Assembly: GCF_011397635.1 (NCBI RefSeq)
Contig: NC_064770.1
Location: 21,359,707-21,423,706 of the forward strand
DNA from: Epinephelus fuscoguttatus
Taxonomy: Eukaryota > Chordata > Actinopteri > Perciformes > Serranidae
DNA: 64,000 bases
Reading direction: 5' to 3'
Each line of letters opens with the position of its first letter. Within the stretch, counting starts at the first letter, position 1. Below are positions 32,481 through 44,500 of this stretch, piece after piece. The notes beneath the pieces were generated by a model. The model was not told where the DNA came from. It was given only the letters and a program-made list of their open reading frames with translations, and ran no database searches. The translations under genes and the position numbers were made by a program.

Positions 32481-33158
32481 ATGACCAGTCTCTCTGCAAA
32501 GGACAAGGACAGAGTCAGAGCTTTCTGGGCTAAGATAGCTCCGAAGACTGAGGACATCGGGGCCGAAGCTCTGGCCAGGTAAATATGACCAAAGACTGTC
32601 TGCTGTTGGCTCCAGTATTTACTGATTAATGTATATACTGACTCTTTTTGTTGTCATTTACCCAGGATGCTGACGGTGTACCCGCAGACCAAGACTTACT
32701 TTGCTCACTGGAAGGACCAGAGCCCGACCTCTGCCTCTGCCAAGAAGCACGGAATTACTGTGATGAATGGGATTGGAGATGCTGTGAGCAAAATCGACGA
32801 CCTGAAAGGAGGTCTTCTGACCCTCAGTGAGCTGCACGCCTTCACTCTGCGTGTGGACCCTGCCAACTTCAAGGTGCAGTGCCAAAGTCATTCAAAGATA
32901 ACAGCATGTCATGTAGATCAGGTGTCCTCAGACATATAGGGCCTTGAAGGTTTCACACCTGCAACATGTCCATCTGGGAGCTAAAAACTTCATATATGTA
33001 ACATGTGTGTGGTCACCTTGTTTTCACAGATCATCTCCCACTGCATCCTTGTGGTCCTGGCCATCATGTATCCCACCGACTTCACCCCTGAGGTCCATGT
33101 GTCTCTGGACAAGTTCCTGGCTTGTCTGGCCCAGGCCCTGGCTGAGAAATACCGATAA
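32481..33158 (+). CDS. hba: Alpha globin 4 (144 aa)
   Basis: Exons 32481-32578, 32666-32873, 33030-33158. Protein identical to alpha2 and alpha3 in my reading. Intron 2 has a one-base deletion (GTGTCCTCAG where the others have GTGTCCCTCAG) with no effect on the protein. Poly(A) signal AATAAATAAA at about 33,209. Tail-to-tail with beta4, but that spacer is enlarged by a 2.26 kb foldback element. Confidence 0.95.
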
Positions 33159-34254
33159 ACAGCAGGAGACGATGACGGAGCATGCAGCATGAGCTCAGTC
33201 CGAACATAATAAATAAATATGGATGAAAAAAAGGTCTTTTTTGCAATGTTTTATTTTATATGTTGGTTCATCAAGAGTCAGCTGTTGTTTAGGCCTGTTC
33301 AGCAACACTGGTTTTGGAAAAATGATGGAGAACACAGTGTTGTTGCTTAAATTCAATTAACATTTTATAAAACAAAAGTCGGTATAGAAACTCATCAGAT
33401 GCAATACATGATGTTTACAGCTGTCTGCTTTATGCAACAATAGGCTCTGGGTTCATAGTGTGCATTATGGTTAATGCAATGTAAAAAAAAAAAAAAAAAA
33501 TCCAAATTATTGCACCTGTAATGTCATTGTTATTATAATTACAGTTACTCTCATGGTCATTTGTGACACGGTAACAGCTGCAATGAAAAAAACAGATAAA
33601 GAAGAGTTGATGTATACATAAGGAAACAAGCCAAGTGTTAGTTTTAAAAAAAAAAAAGAACACGTGTGTCATGCGTATGAATAGATTACTATTATTGTTA
33701 TTGTTATTATGATTAACACTGTCTGTATTGTAATAGCCTTTTTTTTGTGAAGAAAATACACAGGTGAACATAACTGTTAATAAAATTGTAAAATAGTAAC
33801 TAAACAATAAGTACATTTTTAAAAAGTAAATACATTAAGACTAGAAATAAAATAAAATAAGGGAGAAATCAATAAATACAATAAATAGAAATAAAAAATG
33901 TTATCGTGTTATTACAATATAATACAATACAATACAATACAATACAATACAATACTATATTATGTTGTAGCCTATTGTATTGTATTATATTATATTATAT
34001 TATATTTGGTCTTGTCCTGAGGTAACTCGGTACTAATAAAGTGGGGAAACTGTAGACAAGCAAAGAAATCTTTCAGAGGACAGAAGAGCATCATGTTCAT
34101 CCAACAGATCTTCTACCACTCTGATACCTCTATCATGATCGATTAGTAGCACTTTAATCCTGGAGGGAACCTGTTGTTCCTAAATATGAAGAAGTATTAA
34201 TGATTATTTGAAAGCAGTAGGTTTGATATTCAGTGATGCTGTGACCTAATAAAC
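33159..34254. other. alpha4/beta4 spacer, left part
   Basis: Homologous to the other tail-to-tail spacers. Contains a poly(A) run at 33,483-33,500, an expanded AATAC microsatellite (about 33,921-33,955) and ATTAT repeats (about 33,980-34,005). It ends with the AAAC target duplication at 34,251-34,254. Confidence 0.65.
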
Positions 34255-36509
34255 GGGTCATTATATGAAAACGTGCCATTTCCCATTCTTAATGTTTGAT
34301 TTTGAAAGTACTGTTTTAAAACTATTTATGACCCTTTTTGGATTAAATAGATCCTTACCTATCAGAAATAGGTGCTGTGCCATCTCGGGCTATCTTATTT
34401 TGTATTTTTTTCCACATTTAATCAACATGCATGTGTTTTGTCAACCCTGTTATGATACACCAATTAATGTTTGAAAATGTTTTTAAGGCATATTTACAAC
34501 AAATCTGATATATTTTGAAGGAGAAATTTCCCCTTGTTACACTGAGTGTGATTGTACAGTGAGAATTTTGAGGTGTTTATGTTTTATCCATGGATGAATA
34601 TGCTCATTTGCAATTGACACTTTCACAGTATCTTTCTTTTTGGTAAGTAACAGGGCTGACACCTCAGTAACAGGGCTGGCACCTCAGTAACAGGGTTGAC
34701 AACAGTTACCATACTGATATTTTACGTTGCAGCTTTGGGTCTAATGAAGATAATGGTACATTCATAATCCTTTAATTCAACATGACTAATCAAAGAATAT
34801 TTTGGAGACATATTTATTGAGAGGTTTTAGCATTTTTCAAAACATGAAAGATATTGAAAGGACAGTCACAATGAATTTGATCCACTGAACATGATTGGCC
34901 TGCTCTGAAAGTTGTATCATTTCCTGGGAGTGAAATCAGCTTCTTTTTGTGAATGTCCTGGTGAAAAGACAAGTAACTGTCCTCTTCTATTCATGATTTC
35001 TCTTAAAGTTATATAATGTTTGACAGAGGGGGACAAGCTTATTGTGTCAGCTGTTTCCACAAAAGGACATGTTAAAAAGATATTTGTTAGAAATTGTTAA
35101 TGTACATAAATAACATGATATAAACCTCTCATGAATGCACACCATGTGGTCTCATGACCTTCACCACATGGCTAATAATTGCTGCCAAGAACATTTTTCG
35201 TCAACCCTATTACCATCAACCCTGTTACCATTCTAGCATAACAGGGTTGACGTAATAGGGTTAACAAAAGTATGGTTTTGCGAGTACATGAAAATATACT
35301 TTCCTTCCCAATAGTAGACATTATATACATGGTTTTTACAAGTTTCATTGCTAGCTGAGAGGGAAATTGAAAAAACTGTGCACTTGGTGACAAGTTTTTG
35401 AAATTTGGCATAGTGTAAGGTATGGGTATAAGGTTTTCAAAAACCAAGTTGGGATAGCCACAAATTTCAAAATGGCCCTCACCGGAGATTTGGATCTGCT
35501 TCAAATTGTAATGGGTTCCATGTTGGACCATGTTATACCTCTCCACCAAGTTTAACACCATGCCAAATTTCAAAAACTTGTCACAAAGTGCACAATTTTT
35601 TCAATATCCCTCTCAGCTAGCAATGAAACTTGTAAAACCATGTATATAATGTCTACTATAAGGAAAGTATATTTTCATGTACTCGCATAACCATACTTTT
35701 GTCAACCCTGTTACCATCAACCCTTTTACGCTAGAATGATAACAGGGTTGACGAAAAATGTTCTTGGCAGCCATTACTAGCCATGTGGTGAAGGTCATGA
35801 GACCACATGATGTGCATTCATTAGAGGCTTATATCATGTAATTTATGTACATTAAAAATTTCTAACAAATATCTTTTTCACATGTCCTTTTGTGGAAACA
35901 GGGCTGACACAATAAGCTTGTCTCCCTCTGTCAAACATTATATAACTCTAAGAAAAATCATAAAAAGAAGAGGACACCTATTTGTCTTTTCACCAGCATG
36001 TTCACAAAAGGAAGCTGATTTCACTCCCAGGAAATGATGCAACTTTCGGAGCAGTCCATTATCTCAGAGGGGGTGTTTTCATTAAAAGTAACAGGGTTGA
36101 CGACTACCTGGCGACCCGACTAAATTGATGTTTTGTTTTGTTTTTTTTAACAACATTTTACATATATTAAGAATAAAACCCATTCATGAATAATGAAAGG
36201 ACATTTGAGGCTTTATATATAAGTTTATGTTTTTATGATAGTTTGACTTTTGTGGGCCTTAATAGCTAGTAAAAGTAGAACAGTCATACTGAGTGACAGG
36301 CCATTTTTACAGCTTTTGAATGATGCTTCACACAAAAAGGTGCTTAAAACTCTGAAAACAAAATAAATACAATTTTACATTGTTTCAATGTTACAAGAGA
36401 TATCATGGAAAATATATTCTAAAATGATTATAGTGTATTTATTGTTTATTGACATTTATAGCAGTTTTGTTCGAGAGACCCAGAATGGCACGTTTTCTTA
36501 TAATGACCC
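34255..36509. mobile_element. Second foldback DNA element, 2,255 bp, with AACAGGGTTGAC repeats
   Basis: The ends are inverted copies (GGGTCATTATATGAAAACG... / ...CGTTTTCTTATAATGACCC), flanked by the 4-bp direct repeat AAAC (34,251-34,254; 36,510-36,513). The beta5 flank near 45,964-45,985 shows the unoccupied site. Most of the length folds back on itself: the left arm reaches about 35,400, the right arm starts at about 35,560, and the loop is about 160 bp. Copies of a word like (A/G)ACAGGG(T/C)TGAC occur in both arms (34,650-34,700; 35,210-35,270; 35,700-35,760; 35,895-35,910; 36,088-36,102). ORFs inside are palindrome artefacts. No transposase seen; superfamily unknown. Confidence 0.87.
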
Positions 36510-36755
36510 AAACACTAACTGAACAGACTGATGTTATGTGTAAGGATCATGTGTCACATTTGACCTTTTGTTCCTCTCTAAACTAAAGGTGTGTGTCTAA
36601 CAGTCTCTGTGTTTGTGTACTGTCATAATTTATTTTGGACACCATCATAGAGACAGAAATTGTTTAGCTCATTGTTTTATTTGTTTCTGAGACAAAAAAA
36701 CCCAAAACAAAAGCTTTAAAAGAATTGATCAGTGATGGTCTTCTGCTGCAGCTCT

Positions 36756-37493
36756 CTAGTGGTACTGTCTTCCCAGGGCGTTCACCACCACTGCGATGAA
36801 CTTCTGGAAAGCTGCCTGGACCTCACCAGTGAAGTCTTTACCCATTCGAGCAGCGATCACAATGGTCAGGCAGTCGGAAATGAGCTGCAACACAACAAGC
36901 ACCAGTGCACATCAGCAACATGAAAGATCGGTTGTTGAATAGGAATAACAAGCGTTACATTAGCTCCACCACTTTACCCTGAAATTGTCGGGGTCCACGT
37001 GCAGTTTCTCGGAGTGCAGCACGCTCAGCTCGGCATAGGTCGCCTTGATGTTGTCCATGTTCTTCACACCCCGGTCCAGACCGTGGAGGATAGTTGTTCC
37101 GTGTTTTGCAATCAGAGGATTCCCCATGATAGCAGCTGCGTTGTAGAGGTTTCCAAAGTTGCCGAAATACCTCTGAGTCCAGGGGTAGACGATCAGACAC
37201 CTGAGGAAACATGCAAAAACATAAACGTTACAGGGTTGGATTAGGAGACGAAATGTGTGCGCCAAGAAAATGAGCCCGTGTGACAATGAGACGCATTGTG
37301 CACAATGAGAAAACGCAATGCATCAATCCTGATCTTTAAATATAGTCGAGGGTGTCGCAAAAGTGATGACTCAAGCACACCCTCAGTTGGCAAAGACTCA
37401 CCTGGAAAGAGCTGCAGGTCCCACGACCTCATACTCCATCTTGCTGAAGATGTCCTGGATGGTGGCGCGCTCGAAGTCTGTCCATTCAACCAT
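36756..37493 (-). CDS. hbb: Beta globin 4 (147 aa)
   Basis: Minus-strand exons 37493-37402, 37200-36978, 36884-36756. [14 protein letters not shown] start, [13 protein letters not shown], distal and proximal histidines, Ser F9, GRQYH end. Intron 1 has small changes near its donor (for example GTTGGC), shared with beta5. Head-to-head with alpha5 over a shortened spacer. Confidence 0.95.
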
Positions 37494-38411
37494 TTTGCCT
37501 GCTCAAGGATTTTCCGTGCTGGTCAGCAAATCTCCAGCACCAGATGCAGCTTTTAAAGCAACCTGCTCCCCTCCGAGAAGCATATGATTGGGTGGGCGGC
37601 CGGTGGGCCGGACGAGTATTGTGGATTCCCAATAACGATAAGAGAAGGGTGCGTCTGCACCGCCTAGATTGTCTCTGATACAGCAAATTGTTATCGTCTG
37701 GCCGCAGAGTTGTTGCTGCGAGCATCAGCCTGATATATCCATATATGACCAAAAGTAGGGCAAAATACCAAAAAGACAAATCACGGTACAATAAGAGCTG
37801 AATTAGCCACGCGTAAAAGCTGAAACCTGCCAGTCAGTGTTCAAACAGCGGGTCCCTCGGACAGCTCCCAGTGTGATGAAGATCTCAGCATCAGCACCTT
37901 GGACAGCGGTCATTAAATTGAACTACAGAATGCTGAATGACCACCTGAATCATTTCTGTCACTTTTTATTTCTTCATCATCCACCATCCTCAAAATTGTG
38001 AAGTTGGCCTACAGTGCTTGAGTAAATGTTCTTAGTTACTGTCCACCACTGCCCATGAAACTACACAGAGACATGTGGGTTTTTTGTTTAATGATTAAGT
38101 TTATCACACTGTTAATAGGAAATTTAGAGTTGAAAGGAATCGTCCAGTACTTTCAGATCATCAGTTGTCAGTGGACCTTTTAAATGTGATTTTCTACACA
38201 TTACACAATGTAGATTATTTGTAAACATCAAGTTAAATTCAGAGACGCCCCACAGTCATTGTGAGGGGCCCCTTTGTTTATCTCATGGAGGTGAAACGCC
38301 TTGTTGTGCATCTTATCTTGGAGGAGGTTCTGGGTGTGTCCATGCTCTGTTTTGGCCATAAAAACCCTCACGGTTTGGTTCCATCACGACAGTAACCAAT
38401 ACTCAGTCAAG
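37494..38411. promoter_or_regulatory. Divergent beta4/alpha5 promoter region, with deletion
   Basis: At 918 bp this is about 100 bp shorter than its paralogues. The main loss is about 75 bp after GGCCGCAGAG (about 37,708), where the other copies carry a GC-rich block (TTTACCCCCGG... to ...CACTAAT). Smaller gaps lie near 37,960 and 38,000. The proximal elements are intact: minus-strand TTTAAAAG at about 37,551, CCAAT/CACCC at about 37,588, TTATCT at about 38,278 and 38,313, CATAAAAA at about 38,357. Confidence 0.75.
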
Positions 38412-39090
38412 ATGACTAGTCTCTCTGCAAAGGACAAGGACAGAGTCAGAGCTTTCTGGGCTAAGATAGCTCCGAAGTCTGAGGACATCGGGGCCGAAGC
38501 TCTGGCCAGGTAAATATGACCAAAGACTGTCTGCTGTTGGTTCCAGTATTTATTGATTAATGTATATACTGACTCTTTTTGTTGTCATTTACCCAGGATG
38601 CTGACGGTGTACCCGCAGACCAAGACTTACTTTGCTCACTGGAAGGACCAGAGCCCGACCTCTGCCTCTGCCAAGAAGCACGGAATTACTGTGATGAATG
38701 GGATTGGAGATGCTGTGAGCAAAATCGACGACCTGAAAGGAGGTCTTCTGACCCTCAGTGAGCTGCACGCCTTCACTCTGCGTGTGGACCCTGCCAACTT
38801 CAAGGTGCAGTGCCAAAGTCATTCAAAGATAACAGCATGTCATGTAGATCAGGTGTCCCTCAGACATATAGGGCCTTGAAGGTTTCACACCTGCAACATG
38901 TCCATCTGGGAGCTAAAAACTTCATATATGTAACATGCGTGTGGTCGCCTTGTTTTCACAGATCATCTCCCACTGCATCCTTGTGGTCCTGGCCATCATG
39001 TATCCCACCGACTTCACCCCTGAGGTCCATGTGTCTTTGGACAAGTTCCTGGCTTGTCTGGCCCAGGCCCTGGCTGAGAAATACCGATAA
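38412..39090 (+). CDS. hba: Alpha globin 5 (144 aa)
   Basis: Exons 38412-38509, 38597-38804, 38962-39090. Differs from alpha2-4 by KIAPKSED (Ser for Thr), a residue shared with alpha1; the rest of the protein matches. A silent change in exon 3 (GTGTCTTTGG). Poly(A) signal at about 39,143. Its 3' flank is the most rearranged of the array, with a short retroposon-like insertion and a full-length LINE before beta5. Confidence 0.95.
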
Positions 39091-39425
39091 ACAGCAGGAG
39101 ACGATGACGGAGCATGCAGCATGAGCTCAGTCCGAACATAATTAAATAAATACGAATGAAAAAAAAAGGTCTTTTTTGCAATGTTTTCTTTTATAATGTT
39201 GGTTCATCAAGAGTCAGCTGTTGTTTAGGCCTGTTCAGCAACACTGGTTTTGGAAAAATGATGGAGAACACAGTTTTGTGTCTTAAATTTAATTAATATT
39301 TTATTAAACAAAACTCGGTAAAACTCATCAGTTGTAATAAATGATGTTTACGGCTGTCAGCTTTGTGTAACAATCGGCTCTGAGTTCATAATATATATGC
39401 CGTAGGCTTGCATTGTGGATAATGC

Positions 39426-39457
<32 letters not shown>

Positions 39458-39657
39458 TCCAAATCATTACACCTGTATTAAGATAAGATAAGATACACCT
39501 TTATTGATCCGACAATTGAGAAATTCCAGTGTTACAGCAGTCAAGGGTAAAGAGTCAAATTAAAGATTTCAGTATTTAAAAAACTTTAAAAAAAACTAGG
39601 CATGCAGAAAAAAAGTACAAAAAATACAAGAAACAGCAATAGATGATGATGATGATG

Positions 39658-39692
<35 letters not shown>

Positions 39693-39978
39693 CAGTGGAT
39701 AAAAAGTGAGCAATGGATTAAACTGAACATATTTAGTGCAAAGTGAACATTGAATGTGCAAATAAACAGCAACATGGGGGACAACAATTCTTATTGTGGA
39801 AATCCAAATGATTTCTGTATTGTCACTGTTATTATGATTACAGTTATTCTCGTGGTCATTTGTGATATGGTAACAGCTGCAATCAAAATAAATAGATGAA
39901 GAAAAGTTGATTTGTGCGTATGGAAAAAGCCAATTTTTTTGTTTAAAAAAAACACGTGTTATGCATATGAATAGATTA

Positions 39979-40012
<34 letters not shown>

Positions 40013-40124
40013 CACTGTCGGTACTGTAATAGTAGTAGACTATTTTTCTTGTCAAGAAAATACACAGGTGAACATAACTGTGAATAAAATTGTAAAATAG
40101 TAACTAAACAAAAAGCTAATTTTT
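39091..40124. repeat. alpha5/beta5 spacer, left part, with unit-specific insertion
   Basis: Homologous to the other spacers, but holds an insertion of about 330 bp (about 39,480-39,808) between repeated CCTGTATT/TCTGTATT words. The insertion begins with AAGATAAGATAAGATA, continues with an ACCTTTATTGATCC stretch common in fish retroposons, and contains a GAT/AAT microsatellite (39,642-39,689). A TTA microsatellite lies at about 39,975-40,012. Confidence 0.6.
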
Positions 40125-40304
40125 AAAAAGTAAATGCATGGTTTTTCAAGATGGCGGCGTGAGAGAGGGTCACGTTCGGGAGAGCTGGTGCGCTAACTCG
40201 CTAATTTTTCCCATTTAACCCTGCAAAAGTAGCACTCCAACCTCTTAATGGTTCATTAGCCTAACATGAACATTGACAGTTATTTTCTGAGACAGTCCGA
40301 CACC

Positions 40305-41164
40305 ATGCCACGCGAGAAAAATCAAGCTGTTGACGATGCCAACAGGCGGGCGGTGCCCACGCTGGAGCTAGCACCATAGCCGACACCGGAACAGATGCTA
40401 GCTTACTGGCACTTCGTGAAGCCGTGGATGAAATTACAGCCAACATCTCCAGAGTTATCGATGAAAAGCTAAGCCCACTGTCAGAGCTCTTAAAAATACA
40501 TCGGGAGGAGCTCGACAGCCACGATAAGCGCATAACTGAAGCCGAACAGAGGATTTCGGCGCTGGAGGATACCACAGACCCGGTCGACGGAAAAATGAAA
40601 GCGCTAGAAAAGATGGTGTGTGAATTAAGTGAGCGGGCTGACGACCTGGAGAACAGGGGGCGACGTAAAAACATCCGTATCGTCGGACTTCCAGAAGAGG
40701 CTGAGGGAGAAGACCCGACTCAGTTCTTCGAGACCTGGCTCCCTGAAATCCTTCACATGGAAACGAAGTCAGGTCAAGTGAAGTTGGAGAGAGCACACCG
40801 CACACTGGCCCCAAAGCCCCCCTCCACTAAGAGACCACAGCCGGTGCTGATTAGGTTCCATAACTACCAAGATAAACAGCGTGTAATGAATGCGGCGTGG
40901 GAGATGGGACGGAAAAATCAAGTGCTGAAATATGAAGACGCGACGGTGATGATATTTCAGGACTTCTCCGCATCCGTTCTCCATAGGAGAAAGGGATACG
41001 ATGGAGTGAAGAAACAGCTGAGAGCACTCGGCGCTGACTACAGGCAAATCTACCCTGCGTCTCTGAGAGTCACCTGTCGCGGATCCTCCAAGGTGTTTCA
41101 CGATCCAGCCGCGGTGGAGAAGTACGTCCAGTCACTGAGGGAGACCCTCCGTGACGATGTGTGA
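40305..41164 (+). pseudogene. LINE ORF1 (nucleic-acid-binding protein), frameshifted near its start
   Basis: The open part is 40,424-41,164 (about 247 codons). It shows a coiled-coil region (LSELLKIHREELDSHDKR through SERADDLENR), then an L1 ORF1-type RRM-like domain (RRKNIRIVGLPEEAEG, VKLERAHRTL, VLIRFHNYQDK) and a C-terminal domain (ILHM to VTCRGSS). The likely original ATG at 40,305 is in another frame (MPREKNQAVDDANRR), with one shift near 40,360. ORF1 proteins coat LINE RNA and act as chaperones. Confidence 0.8.
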
Positions 41165-41564
41165 ACATTACTCTGTTAGTTTTTCATGCTGAGCAGCGGA
41201 TTAGCCAGACTTTTACTTTGTGTTATAGTTAGACAATGGATATACATTGCGCTTTATCTGGAGCGCTGAGACTGTTAGCTTTGCAGGCACATTATAAGCA
41301 ATATCTCCCGACCTCCCGGATAGATAGCTTTCTTTTGTTGATAGAGAACCCTTTTACTCGAGCTCCCCTAAGTTTAGGAGAAGGACAGTGTTTACATTTT
41401 ATGCCAATGTTAGGCAAGGTGTGCTTTAGGTGCACTGTTTTTTGTTTTTTTTTTGTTATAACCGTTATAGTTTTATGTTCTGGTTCCATTTGGCTCACTC
41501 TGTTAACAGATTATTTTACAGGCGATATGTGTTCAGGCATTATTTTATTTCATAGTCAGTAACT

Positions 41565-44500
41565 ATGTCAGCTTTGAAGCTATGCACTTGGAATGTGAAC
41601 GGTGTTCACACACCTGTCAAACGGAAAAAGATCCTAACTTACCTTAAAAGGGAATGTGTTGACATAGCACTGTTGCAAGAAACACACTTAAATGACAGTG
41701 AACACTTGAAATTACAACAAGGAGGTTTTGGACAGGTTTATTTTTCATCTTTTACTTCAAGGAGTAGAGGTGTGGCCATCTTAATCCAGAGAAATTTACC
41801 ATTCAAACTTCTAGATTGTACAAAAGACACGGCAGGTTGTTATGTGATAGTGAGAGGCGTACTTTACGGGGAAGAAATTGCTATAATGAATATTTACAAC
41901 CCACCTGGATACCCAAGTGATCTCCTGACTACTTCTTTCTCTAAAGTGATAGATCTTAATATTAGAAACACGTTTATTGGAGGAGATTTTAATTGTCATT
42001 TAAATCCCATTATGGATAAATCTCCACCTGGGAAATCATCTCTTTCACCTCAAGCTAAAATTGTCTCAGCACTTTGTGAGGACCTAGATTAGATGTATGG
42101 AGAGCCCAACACGTGGCTGAGAAAGAATATACTTTTTTTCCAAATGTTTACAAGTCCTATACTAGGATTGATTATTTCTTCCTTCCAAGAATTATGCTGC
42201 AGTCAGTTATCTCTAGTTCTATAGGAAATACAGTTATTTCTGACCATGCTGCTGTGTCCGTATACTATAATTTAAGGAACCCAGTCAACCAAACTAGACA
42301 CTGGAAGTTCAATCCTTCTATCCTAACAGACCATAAATTCATATCTTATTTTAGAGAGGAATTTCAGTCTTTTCTATCTGTTAACTCAGCTTCCACCAAT
42401 GACCCCTCATGCTGTGGGAAACATCTAAAGCTTTTTCAAGAGGTATTATTATATCTTATATGTCCTCTAAGAGACGAAGGCAGGATGAACAAAGAAAAAT
42501 CTTAGAGTCCAAACTGAAACATGCTGAGAAAGAATATGTTAAAAACTCATCTGTACAGAAGCTTAAAGAGATTTCTGCACTTAGATGCACCTTGAACTTG
42601 CTATTAACGAAAGATGCAGAAGGTAAAATCAGACTTGCTAGACAAAAAATGTACAAACATGGAGATAAAGTAGGGAGATATTTGTCATATCTGTTGAAGA
42701 AAAAAGCAGATTCCCAAATTATTTCTTCAATTACAGGCAGCCTGGGTAAACAGGCTTTCGACACCAAAACCATTAACAACACATTTAAAACTTTCCATGA
42801 AAATTTGTACAAATCTGGACTACAAACTGATGCAACTGAAAAAATGGATACTTTTTTCTCTTCACTTAACTTTCCTAGTTTATCTGTTGACCAGAAAGCA
42901 TCTCTCCAAGCTCCTATATCTAAGAAGGAAGTCCTTGATGCTATTAAAGGGTTACAATCTGGTAAAGCTCCAGGCCCAGATGGATTCAGTAGTGAATTCT
43001 ACAAAGAGTTCCATGATTTATTGATTGACCCTCTTCTAAATATGTTTAATGACTCTTTTAAGAAAGGCATTCTACCGCAGTCTCTGAGAGAGGCGCACAT
43101 ATCTTTAATTTTGAAAAAGGGCAAAATCCCAGAAGACTGTGCATCATACAGGCCCATCTCCCTGTTGAATGCTGATTTGAAACTCCTCTCTAAAATATTA
43201 GCAACAAGACTAGAAAGCTTACTCCCTATGCTTATAAAAGATGACCAAACTGGATTCATCAAAGGTCGCAATTCATACAATAATATGCGCAGATTACTAA
43301 ATATAATTCAAGTTTTTCAACAGCGGTCTTTGAATGGTCTGATGCTTTTGCTAGATGCCGAGAAGGCATACGACCGCGTGGAGATGCCATACTTGTTTTA
43401 CATATTACACAAATTTGGCCTGGGTGAAAATTTTATAAGCTGGGTAAAGTTACTTTATACAAATCCCCTCTCAGCAGTGCTTACAAATGGGTTGTGTTCT
43501 TCTAATTTCCAAATTTTAAGAGGTACAAGGCAAGGATGTCCCCTATCGCCCTTGCTCTTTGCCTTGGCAATTGAGCCTCTCGCTGAGGCAATCAGGACAA
43601 ATGAAAACATACATGGTCTCACCATTGACACGAGACAACACAAGATTACTTTGTATGCTGATGATGTCTTGATTGTTTTGACGGTGCCTGAAGTATCTAC
43701 TCCCAGCCCTTATTGAGACCATCAATATGTTTAGTACTTTTTCTGGCTACAGAATAAATTTCAGTAAATCGGAAGTAATGCCATTAGGTATTCTGAAACA
43801 AATACCCAAAACTCCATCTCCCTTTCCTTTTAAATGGTCACCAGAAGGCTTTGTATATTTAGGAATACGTATAACACTCTCCTTTGACCAACTATATAAA
43901 GCAAATTTCTCACCCATATTTGAGCGTATAAGGTTGGACCTTGAGAGATGGAACACTCTCCCAATTTCCTGGTAAGGCCATGTTGCACTGTTGAAAATGA
44001 ACATTCTCCCCAGGTTACTTTACCCAATACAAATGATCCCAGTTATATTTCTCCATAAGACCATCAAACAGCTAAATAGCTGGTTTAGTTCCTTTATATG
44101 GTCTAAGAAGAAACCACGCCTAAAAATAGCCACGTTATGTCTGTCTTCCACAGAAGGAGGTGTTGATCTCCCAGACATTAGAAAATTCCAGCTTAGTGTT
44201 CATCTGTGTACTATAGCTGACTGGATGTGTAGTAAGTCCACATCTCTCTGGTTGGATGTAGAAAGTTCAGTGTCCAAATACCCTTTGAGTAATCTTTTGT
44301 TTATTAGGAAAAGTACATCTTTGAAGTCTGCTTGTACTAACCCAATTACAATTTCCACAGTTAAAGCATGGCATGCCATTAGAAAATTAGAGGGCAGATC
44401 TCAATTCACCTCTGTCTTTACTCCAATATGCGATAATCCTGATTTCCCTCCTGGAGTGATGGACAATAACTTTCGGATTTGGGTAAATAAAGGAATTTCC

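Noticed and set aside
35172-35573. A 133-codon minus-strand ORF inside the second foldback element
   Set aside because: It reads through the palindrome arms, has no family resemblance and is explained by the low stop density of the repeat.
39576-40055. A 159-codon minus-strand ORF rich in Asn and Ile
   Set aside because: Produced by AAT/TTA microsatellites; low complexity, no conservation in the paralogous spacers.
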